This document shows positions 32,012 through 39,937 of a stretch of 64,000 nt of DNA, piece by piece. Every line of letters begins with the position of its first letter. Position 1 is the stretch's first letter. Source of the DNA: Thiomonas sp. X19 (GTDB lineage: Bacteria; Pseudomonadota; Gammaproteobacteria; Burkholderiales; Burkholderiaceae_C); NCBI RefSeq assembly GCF_900089495.1, contig NZ_LT605203.1, positions 1,587,060 through 1,651,059 on the forward strand, read 5' to 3'. The notes beneath the pieces were generated by a model. That model worked only from the letters and a program-made list of their open reading frames with translations, was not told where the DNA came from and made no database searches. Both the position numbers and the translations under genes were made by a program.

Positions 32012-33553
32012 TCAAGCCGGCGTGTTTTCCCCCGGCCACAAGCGCGCCACCAGCGCTTCGGCCCGGGTGGCGGCAGCAGCGTCGGGCACGATGGCGCGGC
32101 CCCATTCGCGCCGTGTCTCGCCGGGCCATTTGTGGGTCGCGTCCAGGCCCATCTTGCCGCCCAGGCCGCTTTCGGGCGAGGCGAAATCCAGGTAGTCGAT
32201 GGGGGTCTGGTCGATGAGCGTGGTGTCGCGCACCGGGTCCATGCGGGTGGTCACGGCCCAGATCACGTCGCGCCAGTTGCGAATGTCGATGTCATCGTCC
32301 GTCACGATGATGAACTTGGTGTACATGAACTGTCGCAGAAAACTCCACACCCCGAACATCACCCGCTTGGCGTGGCCGGCATACTGTTTGCGGATGGACA
32401 CCACCGCCAGGCGGTAGGAGCAGCCTTCGGGCGGCAGGTAGAAGTCGGTGATTTCCGGGAACTGCTGCTGCAGCAGCGGCACGAACACCTCGTTCAGCGC
32501 CACGCCGAGCACGGCCGGCTCGTCCGGTGGCTTGCCGGTGTAGGTGGAGTGGTAGATGGGGTTCTCGCGCATGGTGATGCGCCGCACCTCGAACACCGGG
32601 AACCAGTCTTGCTCGTTGTAGTAGCCGGTGTGGTCGCCGAACGGGCCTTCCAGCGCATGCAGGTAGCCGCCGATTTCCTTCAGGCGCACGCCGGTTTCGC
32701 TCGTGCCCACAAAGCCGGGCGCGGCAGGCGGAATCTGGCCTTCGAGCACGATTTCGGCATGCGCCGGTACTTGCAGGTCGAGCCCGATGCACCGCGCAAG
32801 CTCGGTGCGCCCGCCGCGCAAGAGACCGGCGAACTGGTATTCGGACAGCGAATCCGGCACCGGCGTCACCGCGCCGAGGATGGTGGCCGGGTCCGCCCCC
32901 AGCGCCACGGCAATCGGGAAGGGCTCGCCGGGGTGGGCGGCCGCATGGTCGCGGAAATCGAGCGCGCCGCCGCGATGCGCCAGCCAGCGCATGATGAGTC
33001 GCCAGCGGCCGATGCGCTGCTGGCGATAGATGCCCAGGTTCTGCCGCGTCTTGTGCGGCCCGCGTGTGATCACCAGGCCCCAGGTGAGCAAGGGCGCGGC
33101 ATCGCCCGGCCAGCAGGTCTGCAAGGGCATGGCGTTCAAGTCCACCTCGCTGCCCTCGATGACGATTTGCTGGCAGGGTGGCTTGCGCACTTCGGTCGGG
33201 CGCATGTCCCACACCGCGCGCACCAGGTGGAGCAACTCGCCCGCATCTTTCAGGCCGCGTGGCGGCTCGGGCTGCTTGAGCCGCGCCAGCACCTGGCCGA
33301 TGCGGCGCAGCTCGCTCACATCGTCCACCCCCATGCCCAGCGCCACGCGCCTGGGCGTGCCGAACAGGTTGCCGAGCACCGGCATGGCATAGCCTGTGGG
33401 CTGGCGGAACAGCAGGGCGGGGCCTGCACGTTGCAGCATGGCGTCGCACACGGCCGTCATGTCGAGGTGCGGTGAAACTGGCTCGTCCACCTCCATCAGC
33501 TCGCCTTGCGTTTGCAAGGCACCCAGGAAATCCCGGAGATCGCGGTATTTCAT
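32012..33553 (-). CDS. ubiD: 4-hydroxy-3-polyprenylbenzoate decarboxylase
   Basis: UbiD removes the carboxyl group of 4-hydroxy-3-polyprenylbenzoate in ubiquinone synthesis, using prenylated FMN made by UbiX. This 513-residue protein matches the family throughout: [20 protein letters not shown] at the start, the NLGIYRQQ cofactor region, the catalytic glutamate region [11 protein letters not shown], and [22 protein letters not shown] C-terminal blocks (here [15 protein letters not shown]). The ATG at 33553 is preferred to an in-frame start 14 codons upstream because it gives the standard start. The upstream region is AT-rich with divergent promoter elements. Confidence 0.95.
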   Translation of the reverse strand: MKYRDLRDFLGALQTQGELMEVDEPVSPHLDMTAVCDAMLQRAGPALLFRQPTGYAMPVLGNLFGTPRRVALGMGVDDVSELRRIGQVLARLKQPEPPRGLKDAGELLHLVRAVWDMRPTEVRKPPCQQIVIEGSEVDLNAMPLQTCWPGDAAPLLTWGLVITRGPHKTRQNLGIYRQQRIGRWRLIMRWLAHRGGALDFRDHAAAHPGEPFPIAVALGADPATILGAVTPVPDSLSEYQFAGLLRGGRTELARCIGLDLQVPAHAEIVLEGQIPPAAPGFVGTSETGVRLKEIGGYLHALEGPFGDHTGYYNEQDWFPVFEVRRITMRENPIYHSTYTGKPPDEPAVLGVALNEVFVPLLQQQFPEITDFYLPPEGCSYRLAVVSIRKQYAGHAKRVMFGVWSFLRQFMYTKFIIVTDDDIDIRNWRDVIWAVTTRMDPVRDTTLIDQTPIDYLDFASPESGLGGKMGLDATHKWPGETRREWGRAIVPDAAAATRAEALVARLWPGENTPA

Positions 33554-33588
33554 AGACAGATTAGTTTTGTTATTATGGTTCTTATAGA

Positions 33589-33616
33589 TTGACAAGAAAT
33601 AAGCAAACCCTAAAAT
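33589..33616 (+). promoter_or_regulatory. Candidate sigma-70 promoter for the lytic transglycosylase gene
   Basis: TTGACA (33589-33594) and TAAAAT (33611-33616) are separated by 16 bp in an AT-rich patch. Transcription would start near 33623, giving a leader of about 218 nt before the gene at 33841. The overlapping TTGTCA on the opposite strand could serve ubiD, making this a back-to-back promoter region. Confidence 0.5.
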
Positions 33617-33840
33617 TCAGCTTGGTTGCGCACAACAGACCGCCAACATAGCGCGGCGTGCCAACAAAACGTCCCGGAAAAGCCACCGGCAAGAGACAAG
33701 CCGGCAGCGATGTCAACGCATCTTAGGCGTGAGGCTCCCCCCAGGGCCCGTTCCGGATCTGTGCCCAGCATTGGTGTTCAACCTGTCGTGCTTCCCAGCA
33801 TGGCCTGCCACACCGATGCGACTTGACACAGGAGAGCAAG

Positions 33841-34695
33841 ATGTCGAATGCCTCACAGGCCCAAGCCCAGCCCCCGAGCTGGCGCACCCTTGGCGCCGAA
33901 GTCCTGGAGTGGACCCATCACACGCTGATGATGGTGGGTTTTTTCGTGGTTGCCGCCGGTGCGTATCTCTATATGCACCCGCAAACCGTGCTGTCGCTGG
34001 AAAAGGGCGTCACCCAATGGGTGGTTGCCCGCAAAGCCGCAGTCGAGGAGTTGCAGGCCCTGGGCCAGCAGGCCTCGGCGGCCGAGCCGGTGGCTGAAGT
34101 CGCCGTGCCCGTCGGCCCGCAACTCAACCACACGCAAATGGCCGTGGCCAACTGGTTGTCGCGCCGCTACAGCATTGCCCCATTGGCCATGCAGGAGCTG
34201 GTGAGCAGCGCCTGGCAGGTGGGCAAGCAGGAGCACCTGGACCCCACCCTCATTCTGGCGGTGATGGCGGTCGAGTCCTCGTTCAACCCCTATGCGCAAA
34301 GCGCGGTTGGCGCCACCGGCTTGATGCAGGTGATGGCCAATGTGCACCGCGACAAGTTCGCCCCCTACGGCGGCCCGCGCGCCAGCATCGACCCCATGGC
34401 CAATGTGCGCGTCGGCGCGCTGGTGTTGAAAGATGCCATCGCCCGTGGCGGCTCCCTGCAGGCCGGCTTGCGCATGTATGTGGGCGCCACCAGCGATGCG
34501 ACCGAAGGTGGCTACGCCGCCAAGGTGATGGCCGAGCAGGCGCGCCTGGCGCAAATCGTCGCCAGCAGCAAGCCCGCCCCCAACGCACCCATGACGGCCG
34601 CCGCGCCCGCAGCCAAGCCCCAGCCACCAGCGCCCAGGGTCGAGCAAACAGCCCAGGCCGTCGTGGTGGCCCATCCCGCCAAGCGCAGCGTTTGA
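33841..34695 (+). CDS. Membrane-anchored lytic transglycosylase (SLT domain)
   Basis: This 284-residue protein has a cytoplasmic N-terminus, one membrane segment (about residues 28-46) and a periplasmic SLT domain (about 115-230). The catalytic glutamate is E145 (LAVMAVESSFNPYAQS), followed by ATGLMQVM. Lytic transglycosylases cleave peptidoglycan to form anhydromuropeptides. The C-terminal 50 residues are an Ala/Pro-rich tail. A GGAG ribosome binding site lies 8 bases before the ATG at 33841. Confidence 0.92.
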   Translation: MSNASQAQAQPPSWRTLGAEVLEWTHHTLMMVGFFVVAAGAYLYMHPQTVLSLEKGVTQWVVARKAAVEELQALGQQASAAEPVAEVAVPVGPQLNHTQMAVANWLSRRYSIAPLAMQELVSSAWQVGKQEHLDPTLILAVMAVESSFNPYAQSAVGATGLMQVMANVHRDKFAPYGGPRASIDPMANVRVGALVLKDAIARGGSLQAGLRMYVGATSDATEGGYAAKVMAEQARLAQIVASSKPAPNAPMTAAAPAAKPQPPAPRVEQTAQAVVVAHPAKRSV

Positions 34696-34846
34696 GGTGT
34701 TTGCATCGCCCGGGCCAAGCCCGCAGCGGGCGGTCAGGTTTTCGACGGCCCAGTGGTGCTTTGCCGTCAGTCCCTGGCCATTCTTTGCGCTGCCGGGGAA
34801 TCGGGCCGACGCCCCAGCGGCGCAGCTTGCCTGCGCTACCATTTCT

Positions 34847-34956
34847 CCGTTGCGCGACTGGCGATAAGACGGCACGGCGGCTCTGACGCTGCCACGGCCC
34901 GTCGAGGTGGATGAACCACCGGGAAGCGCAGCGGTTCCTGCCGTTCGCCTGGGCGC
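34847..34956 (+). promoter_or_regulatory. ZTP riboswitch (pfl motif) in the glyA leader
   Basis: The two conserved halves of the pfl RNA are recognisable: GCGCGACTGGCGATAAG (from 34852) and AACCACCGGGAAGCGCAGCG followed by CGCCTGGGCGC (to 34956). The hairpin GAGGTGGATGAACCACC connects them to the ligand pocket. ZTP riboswitches raise expression of one-carbon and purine genes when 10-formyl-tetrahydrofolate runs short, which fits glyA. A following stem GCCCG-CTCA-CGGGC (34973-34986) may be part of the expression platform. No T-run terminator is evident, so control may be translational. Confidence 0.85.
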
Positions 34957-35026
34957 TCCACAACGCAAGCCAGCCCGCTCACGGGCCTGCCTGCGCATCC
35001 CCCAGCAGCCTGCAAGGACGTCTCCC

Positions 35027-36280
35027 ATGTTTGACCGCAACATCACCATCGCCCAAACCGATCCTGAAGTCTGGACGGCCATCCAAAGCGAGAACCAGCG
35101 CCAGCACGAGCATCTGGAACTCATCGCCTCCGAGAACTACGCCTCGCCCGCGGTGATGCAGGCGCAGGGCACGCAGCTCACCAACAAATACGCCGAGGGC
35201 TATCCCGGCCGCCGCTACTACGGCGGTTGCGAATTCGTCGACGTCGCCGAGACGCTCGCCATCGAGCGCGTCAGGCAACTGTTCGGCGCCGAGGCCGCCA
35301 ATGTGCAGCCGCATTGCGGTGCCTCGGCCAACGAAGCCGTGTTTCTCGCCTTCCTCAAGCCCGGCGACACCATCATGGGCATGAGCCTGGCCGAAGGCGG
35401 TCACCTCACCCACGGCATGGCGCTGAACATGAGCGGCAAGTGGTTCAAGATCGTGCCCTACGGGCTGAACGCGCAGGAAGAGATCGACTACGACCGCATG
35501 GAAGCACTGGCGCACGAGCACAAGCCCAAGCTCATCATCGCCGGCGCCTCGGCCTACAGCCTGCGCATCGACTTCGCCCGTTTCGCCAAGGTGGCCAAGG
35601 ACGTGGGCGCCATCTTCATGGTGGACATGGCGCATTACGCCGGCCTCATCGCCGCAGGCATCTACCCCAACCCCGTGCCGCATGCCGACGTGGTGACCTC
35701 CACCACGCACAAGACCTTGCGCGGACCGCGCGGCGGCATCATCCTCATGAAGGCCGAGCATGAGAAGGCCATCAACTCCGCCATCTTCCCCGGCCTGCAG
35801 GGCGGGCCGCTGATGCATGTGATCGCCGCCAAGGCGGTGGCGTTCAAAGAGGCGCTGACCCCCGCGTTCAAGACCTATCAGCAGCAGGTTCTCGCCAACG
35901 CGCAAGCCATGGCGCAGGCGCTGCAGCAGCGCGGCTTGCGCATCGTCAGCGGGCGTACTGAAAGCCACCTCATGCTGGTGGACCTGCGCGCCAAGGGCAT
36001 CACCGGCAAGGAAGCCGAGGCCTTGCTCGGCCAGGCCCACATCACGGTGAACAAGAACGCCATCCCGAACGACCCGCAAAAACCCATGGTCACCTCCGGC
36101 ATTCGCGTCGGCACTCCGGCCATGACCACGCGCGGGTTTGGCGAGGCGCAGGTGGTGCAGACCGCCCATCTCATTGCCGACATGCTGGACGCGCCGCAAG
36201 ACGCCGCCGTGATGGCGCGGGTGCAGGCCGCGGTCAAGGCTCTGGCAGATGCCCATCCGGTGTATTCCGCCGGGGCATGA
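35027..36280 (+). CDS. glyA: Serine hydroxymethyltransferase
   Basis: GlyA interconverts serine and glycine and charges tetrahydrofolate with one-carbon units. This 417-residue protein contains the family landmarks [19 protein letters not shown] and the PLP-lysine motif [14 protein letters not shown]. Length and ends are normal. The ATG at 35027 is preceded by AAGGACG and follows a ZTP riboswitch, so the gene should respond to purine and folate status. A hairpin at 36286-36336, just after the stop codon, may end the transcript. Confidence 0.97.
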   Translation: MFDRNITIAQTDPEVWTAIQSENQRQHEHLELIASENYASPAVMQAQGTQLTNKYAEGYPGRRYYGGCEFVDVAETLAIERVRQLFGAEAANVQPHCGASANEAVFLAFLKPGDTIMGMSLAEGGHLTHGMALNMSGKWFKIVPYGLNAQEEIDYDRMEALAHEHKPKLIIAGASAYSLRIDFARFAKVAKDVGAIFMVDMAHYAGLIAAGIYPNPVPHADVVTSTTHKTLRGPRGGIILMKAEHEKAINSAIFPGLQGGPLMHVIAAKAVAFKEALTPAFKTYQQQVLANAQAMAQALQQRGLRIVSGRTESHLMLVDLRAKGITGKEAEALLGQAHITVNKNAIPNDPQKPMVTSGIRVGTPAMTTRGFGEAQVVQTAHLIADMLDAPQDAAVMARVQAAVKALADAHPVYSAGA

Positions 36281-36285
36281 ACTGA

Positions 36286-36336
36286 GGCAACGCTGAACAG
36301 GTTCTCGCGAGTGCGCGACCCTCGTTCAGTGTTGCC
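36286..36336. terminator. Stem-loop after glyA, related to a dispersed repeat
   Basis: Arms GGCAACGCTGAAC (36286-36298) and GTTCAGTGTTGCC (36324-36336) pair over 13 bp with one G-U. There is no T-run, so its action as a terminator is uncertain. The arm sequence resembles the ends of the element at 44609-44737. Confidence 0.45.
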
Positions 36337-36394
36337 CAAACGCAGCCTGCTTGACGGTTGGGTTGGCGACGACGGCCGCTCACCCGTTTGGCAT

Positions 36395-37414
36395 TCAGTC
36401 GCCGTAGCCCTGCGGATTGCCCTGTTGCCAGCGCCAGGCATCGGCGCAGATGGCGTCCAGCCCGCGCCTGGTCTTCCAGCCCAGCAACTGTTCAGCGGCG
36501 GCAGGGTCGGCCCAGCATTCGGCGATGTCGCCGGGCCGTCGCGCGACGATTTCATACGGCAGTTCGCGGCCGATGCTGCGGCCGAAAGCCTGCACCATCT
36601 GCAACACCGAGTAGCCCTGGCCCGTGCCCAGGTTCACGGTGAACATGCCGTCATGCGCGAGCAAATGTCGCAATGCCGCCACATGGCCCTCGGCCAAGTC
36701 CATCACATGGATGTAGTCGCGTACTCCGGTGCCGTCCACCGTCGGCCAGTCGCCACCGAAAATGCGCAGCCGCGGCAAGCGGCCCACCGCCACCTGCGTG
36801 ACGTAGGGCATGAGGTTGTTGGGAATGCCGCGAGGGTCTTCGCCGATGAGCCCACTTTCATGGGCCCCCACCGGGTTGAAATAGCGCAGCCGGGCGATGC
36901 GCCACTGCGGCTCGGCGCGATGCAGATCGCCCAGAATCTCCTCGATCATCAGCTTGCTGCGGCCATAGGCATTGGTCGCGCTGAGCGGAAAGTCTTCGCG
37001 GATGGGCACCGAGGCCGGATCGCCATACACCGTGGCCGAGGACGAGAAGATGATGTTCCTCACCCCCGCACGTTGCATGGCCTGCAGCAACGCCACCGTC
37101 CCGCCCACGTTGTTGTCGTAATAGCTCAGCGGCTTGTCCACCGATTCACCCACCGCCTTCAGCCCGGCGAAATGGATCACGGCCTGAATGGCATGTGCGG
37201 CGAAGGCGCCGTCCAGCGCCGCGGCATCACGAATATCAGCCTGGATGAAGACAGGCCGGACACCGGTGATGCGCTCCACCCGCGCCAGCGACTCCGCACT
37301 GCTGTTGCACAGGTTGTCAACCACCAGCGGCGTGTAGCCAGCTTCGATGAGCGCGACACAGGTGTGCGAGCCGATGTAGCCGGCACCGCCGGTGACGAGG
37401 ATGGTTGCAGACAT
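36395..37414 (-). CDS. galE: UDP-glucose 4-epimerase
   Basis: GalE interconverts UDP-glucose and UDP-galactose for surface polysaccharides. This 339-residue SDR-type protein has the NAD-binding motif TGGAGYIGSH near the N-terminus, the serine block IIFSSSATVYG and the catalytic NAYGRSK (Y-x3-K). The ATG at 37414 gives the standard MSATILVTGG start. The frame is open further upstream but with unrelated sequence. It is flanked by glyA (convergent) and a tRNA-Lys gene on the same strand. Confidence 0.95.
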   Translation of the reverse strand: MSATILVTGGAGYIGSHTCVALIEAGYTPLVVDNLCNSSAESLARVERITGVRPVFIQADIRDAAALDGAFAAHAIQAVIHFAGLKAVGESVDKPLSYYDNNVGGTVALLQAMQRAGVRNIIFSSSATVYGDPASVPIREDFPLSATNAYGRSKLMIEEILGDLHRAEPQWRIARLRYFNPVGAHESGLIGEDPRGIPNNLMPYVTQVAVGRLPRLRIFGGDWPTVDGTGVRDYIHVMDLAEGHVAALRHLLAHDGMFTVNLGTGQGYSVLQMVQAFGRSIGRELPYEIVARRPGDIAECWADPAAAEQLLGWKTRRGLDAICADAWRWQQGNPQGYGD

Positions 37415-37535
37415 GGACAAGTCTTTCAAAACGCTGAATGCGGTGAAATGTAAGTCAACAAAACCACAGTCCGCAAAACAAAAGGCCGCATGCGGTTGAT
37501 TGCTCAAGCGTATGCGGCCTTCGCCGATAAGAGTT

Positions 37536-37611
37536 TGGTGGGGGCACAGGGATTCGAACCCAGGACCTACTGATTAAGAGTCAGCTGCTCTACCAACTGA
37601 GCTATACCCCC
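37536..37611 (-). tRNA. tRNA-Lys (anticodon CTT)
   Basis: The minus strand folds as a standard cloverleaf: acceptor GGGGGTA pairing with TGCCCCC, the D-arm GCTCAGTTGGTAGAGC, anticodon loop CTCTTAA (anticodon CTT, lysine), T-arm GGTTCGAATCC, and an encoded CCA end. It was originally the downstream neighbour of tRNA-Lys(TTT), now 4.5 kb away because of the inserted element. Confidence 0.96.
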
Positions 37612-37640
37612 GAAAAGCTAGACATCATAGCGCGTTTCTC

Positions 37641-37676
37641 CCCATCTTTTGCCAGATCAGCCCGGCAAAAGATGGG
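37641..37676. repeat. Perfect 13-bp stem-loop between tRNA-Lys(CTT) and the element
   Basis: CCCATCTTTTGCC (37641-37653) and GGCAAAAGATGGG (37664-37676) are exact inverted copies with a 10-nt loop. The structure lies in the original spacer between the two tRNA-Lys genes. No T-run follows on either strand. Confidence 0.7.
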
Positions 37677-37798
37677 CGCCGAGCGAGCAGCCGAGGCCGA
37701 TGGCGTGTTGTTGACCATGGCAGTTGAAAACCAGGGGTCGGCTGCTCTGAGGTTTCGCACTTCAGCTCTTGCGGCAGCCGCTTTTGTTTTGTTGTTAT

Positions 37799-37844
37799 CT
37801 GGTGGGTCGTGCGTGACTCGAACACGCGACCAACGGATTAAAAG
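37799..37844. repeat. Left attachment site (partial tRNA-Lys copy)
   Basis: 46 bases are identical to 42309-42354 and correspond to the tRNA-Lys(TTT) 3' end through the anticodon loop and CCA. The remaining 5' half of the tRNA is absent here, as expected for the distal junction. A short stem CGGGT / ACCCG at 37846-37861 followed by T6 lies immediately inside. Confidence 0.92.
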
Positions 37845-38001
37845 ACGGGTTTCATGACCCGAGGTGCTTTTTTCATCTGTGGCGAGACGCCGCGAGTGAT
37901 CGGCTTTGACCGTGCAGCGCGTCACATTGGCGGCACACCATCGCTTACCGCAGATCTTCCTTTTGCTAGCCGGCCTTTGGCAGCATCCCGTACTTTTGTT
38001 A

Positions 38002-38017
38002 CGGGCCGCGCGGCCCG
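38002..38017. other. Perfect 16-bp GC palindrome, candidate replication or regulatory site
   Basis: CGGGCCGCGCGGCCCG is self-complementary and lies in the 280-bp leader region of the element upstream of its first gene. Rolling-circle origins often include such a cruciform. No nick-site consensus can be assigned, so this is only a candidate. Confidence 0.3.
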
Positions 38018-38126
38018 CAAGCTGCACAGCGATTGGTGTCGGCCTACTTGAGCGCATCAGCCAAGAACTGCATACGCACGCTAATCTGAGGGGTTTTTAT
38101 CGACCCTTATTTGGTATGCTTTGTGC

Positions 38127-38495
38127 ATGACCAAACCCCGCCCCCGTGCCCCCTCTCTTGATGCGGATGAAGCCATGCGCATGCTTGAGCTCTTCGACGG
38201 TGCAGTGCACCGTTTCAGCGGCCAGCTTGATGAACTGGAATCGGCCATCGGCATGTACGTTCTCGGGCGACACGTTGGCTGGAAGGTGCTGTATCTGGTA
38301 CACACAAAAAAGACCGTTGCCAAGTATGAGGCGATCCTAGGTATCAAGGTTCGAGAGGCATTCGACGAGGCTGGTCCAGAGTCAAATCGTTCCTTGGCCT
38401 TCCTGGCTGCACAGGCGTTCAGCAACTTCTGGAAGGTTGTTTCTGGAGCGCAAAAGCTGGATATAGCCAGAGAACAGCGCCGCACCCTCAAATAG
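38127..38495 (+). CDS. Unknown 122-residue protein, first gene of the element
   Basis: I do not recognise this protein. It begins MTKPRPRAPSLDADEAMRML and is mostly helical, with a basic C-terminus (DIAREQRRTLK) and no membrane segment. A TTG two codons upstream is possible, but the ATG at 38127 is preferred. A TATGCT at 38115-38120 could be its -10 box. Given its place upstream of a promoter with a large inverted repeat, a DNA-binding or regulatory role is possible, though no HTH is evident. Confidence 0.65.
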   Translation: MTKPRPRAPSLDADEAMRMLELFDGAVHRFSGQLDELESAIGMYVLGRHVGWKVLYLVHTKKTVAKYEAILGIKVREAFDEAGPESNRSLAFLAAQAFSNFWKVVSGAQKLDIAREQRRTLK

Positions 38496-38511
38496 GGGTT
38501 ATTGAAATCCC

Positions 38512-38540
38512 TTGACGTAGTTTCATGATCCCTCTAAAGT
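38512..38540 (+). promoter_or_regulatory. Strong sigma-70 promoter for the repeat-protein operon
   Basis: TTGACG (38512-38517) and TAAAGT (38535-38540) are spaced by exactly 17 bp. Transcription would begin around 38547, only a few bases before the ATG at 38550, predicting a leaderless or nearly leaderless mRNA. The -10 box lies in the centre of a 14-bp inverted repeat. Confidence 0.65.
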
Positions 38541-38555
38541 GGAGGGATCATGAAA
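38521..38555. promoter_or_regulatory. Perfect 14-bp inverted repeat centred on the -10 box
   Basis: TTTCATGATCCCTC (38521-38534) and GAGGGATCATGAAA (38542-38555) are exact inverted copies separated by 7 bp. The right arm contains most of the ribosome binding site and the start codon. As DNA it is an ideal dimeric operator that would block RNA polymerase. If longer transcripts read through from upstream, the same sequence would form a hairpin hiding the start codon. Confidence 0.75.
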
Positions 38556-38987
38556 AACCCTCTATTTCCAGAATCCGCAGCACCATACGCTCATCTGCAC
38601 CTGGTGTCTCTGTTCGACATCTCATCACAGGTGCTTGTTTCTCTGGTTGAGTGCGCCCCTATCGAGCTTGCGAACCTAGTTGAGCTTGGAGGTCATCAGC
38701 TCTCTCTCCTACTCGACATAGGGGCACACCGGCTTCTGCCTGTGGCCTCATCAGGCTCAGGCGAGCTTGACCAGCTTTCTCTTGCCGATTTCATGGCGTT
38801 GGAGTTCGTGCCGCTACACGATGTCATCGGTCACGATCTTGTGCCCATGGTTGAGCTCGGCGGTCTCCAGTTCGTGCCCTTCGTCAAGCTCGGCTCCGTC
38901 TGGTTCGTGCCACAGATTGAGCTAGGAGCACAGCAGCGCACCCTCTTGCAGGGGCTCATGCTTGGACACTCGCAGGGGTGCTCATGA
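38550..38987 (+). CDS. Protein of about ten 11-residue tandem repeats, unknown function
   Basis: This 145-residue protein has no family I know. From about residue 17 to 130 it is built of 11-residue units. The last full ones read EFVPLHDVIGH, DLVPMVELGGL, QFVPFVKLGSV and WFVPQIELGAQ. Earlier units are ELANLVELGGH and QLSLLLDIGAH. The consensus is x-[FL]-V-P-x-V-E-L-G-x-x, with a less regular unit around residues 68-78. Proline and glycine in each unit argue against a coiled coil and suggest a solenoid or filament-like fold. The 33-bp period is visible in the DNA. It is preceded by GGAGG, has its own promoter and operator, and its stop codon overlaps the start of rep (ATGA). Confidence 0.75.
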   Translation: MKNPLFPESAAPYAHLHLVSLFDISSQVLVSLVECAPIELANLVELGGHQLSLLLDIGAHRLLPVASSGSGELDQLSLADFMALEFVPLHDVIGHDLVPMVELGGLQFVPFVKLGSVWFVPQIELGAQQRTLLQGLMLGHSQGCS

Positions 38988-39937
38988 TGGCTTCCAGCAG
39001 CCAGCAGACGGAGTTCACACCGACCACCCCCGCGCGGTCGCTGGGCGGCTCGACCGCCCCCGTTCGCGCGGGGTCGTTTCCTCTTGATGTTCATTCGGCA
39101 TCTGCCGGAGCCTTCTCTCCTGCTCTTTTCGGGTCTTCTTCTGTTGCCTTCTCGCACCATGCCGTGGCGCCGCCCCCTGGGCTTGTCAACTATGGAACAA
39201 GTGGTACGCCTGCTTTCCGGTCTGTTGAGATTGATGAGAAAGCGGGCCGCATGAAGCATATGCGTCGGTCTGTTTTAACTACAGCACGCATGATCCAGTT
39301 CCAACTTGGTCCTCGCGGATTCAAACCGGCCATGCTCACTTTGACCTATCGGGACGTGGATGGCTGGCAACGGCGTCATATCTCAGACCTTCTTCAACGC
39401 ATCCGCCATTGGCTAGCACGACGTGGCTATGCGTTTCCCTATGTCTGGGTCGCTGAGCTCCAGCAGCGCGGCGCCCTTCATTACCACGTGCTGCTTTGGT
39501 TGCCACGTGGCCTCACGCTCCCTAAACCTGACAAGCAAGGATGGTGGCCTCATGGACACACACGGATCGAATGGGCGCGCAACGCAGTTGGTTACCTCGT
39601 CAAGTACGTCAGCAAGTTCGACTCTGATGCACAGCTGCCGAAGGGTGCCAGACTTCACGGCGGCGGCGGCCTTGACCAATTCGGGCGCCAGGTTCGTCGG
39701 TGGTTCAACCTGCCCGCATGGCTCAAGCCTTTCGCCGGTATTGGCGACCAGTATGTGCGAATCCAACGTGTCGGACTGGTTGAACGAAGTACGGGGGTTT
39801 GCGTGCAATCGCCCTGGCGGGTGTCCTTTAGCGGAGGCCGTCTTGTTGCAACGGAATTATTCCGCTACGTAGGCGGCATCCTAGACATCGCAGGCCCATA
39901 TTCGCGCCTTGATGCGCTCCACGGTGCGGCATGCTGA
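38984..39937 (+). CDS. HUH-family rolling-circle replication initiator (Rep)
   Basis: Three motifs of HUH endonucleases are visible: motif I MLTLTYRDV, motif II LHYHVLLWLP (the HUH metal-binding pair) and motif III NAVGYLVKYVSKFD with candidate catalytic tyrosines. The spacing resembles Rep proteins of small single-stranded DNA phages and related elements. It would nick the element's origin and start rolling-circle replication. The first 80 residues are Ser/Thr/Pro/Ala-rich and low complexity. The protein is 317 residues from the ATG at 38984, which overlaps the previous stop codon; an ATG follows immediately and a GTG lies two codons upstream. No Zot, coat or mobilisation genes are present. 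Confidence 0.85.
   Translation: MMASSSQQTEFTPTTPARSLGGSTAPVRAGSFPLDVHSASAGAFSPALFGSSSVAFSHHAVAPPPGLVNYGTSGTPAFRSVEIDEKAGRMKHMRRSVLTTARMIQFQLGPRGFKPAMLTLTYRDVDGWQRRHISDLLQRIRHWLARRGYAFPYVWVAELQQRGALHYHVLLWLPRGLTLPKPDKQGWWPHGHTRIEWARNAVGYLVKYVSKFDSDAQLPKGARLHGGGGLDQFGRQVRRWFNLPAWLKPFAGIGDQYVRIQRVGLVERSTGVCVQSPWRVSFSGGRLVATELFRYVGGILDIAGPYSRLDALHGAAC

Noticed and set aside
30107..33475. Plus-strand open frame of over 1100 codons opposite the DUF748 and ubiD genes
   Set aside because: It runs across two well-supported minus-strand genes and has the composition of a shadow frame.
38514..38555. Inverted repeat before the repeat-protein gene as a rho-independent terminator
   Set aside because: There is no T-run after the right arm, and the arm contains the start codon of the next gene; an operator is the better reading.
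38978..39937. Rep gene as evidence for an integrated filamentous phage
   Set aside because: No Zot, coat, or assembly genes accompany it; only Rep and integrase functions are present.
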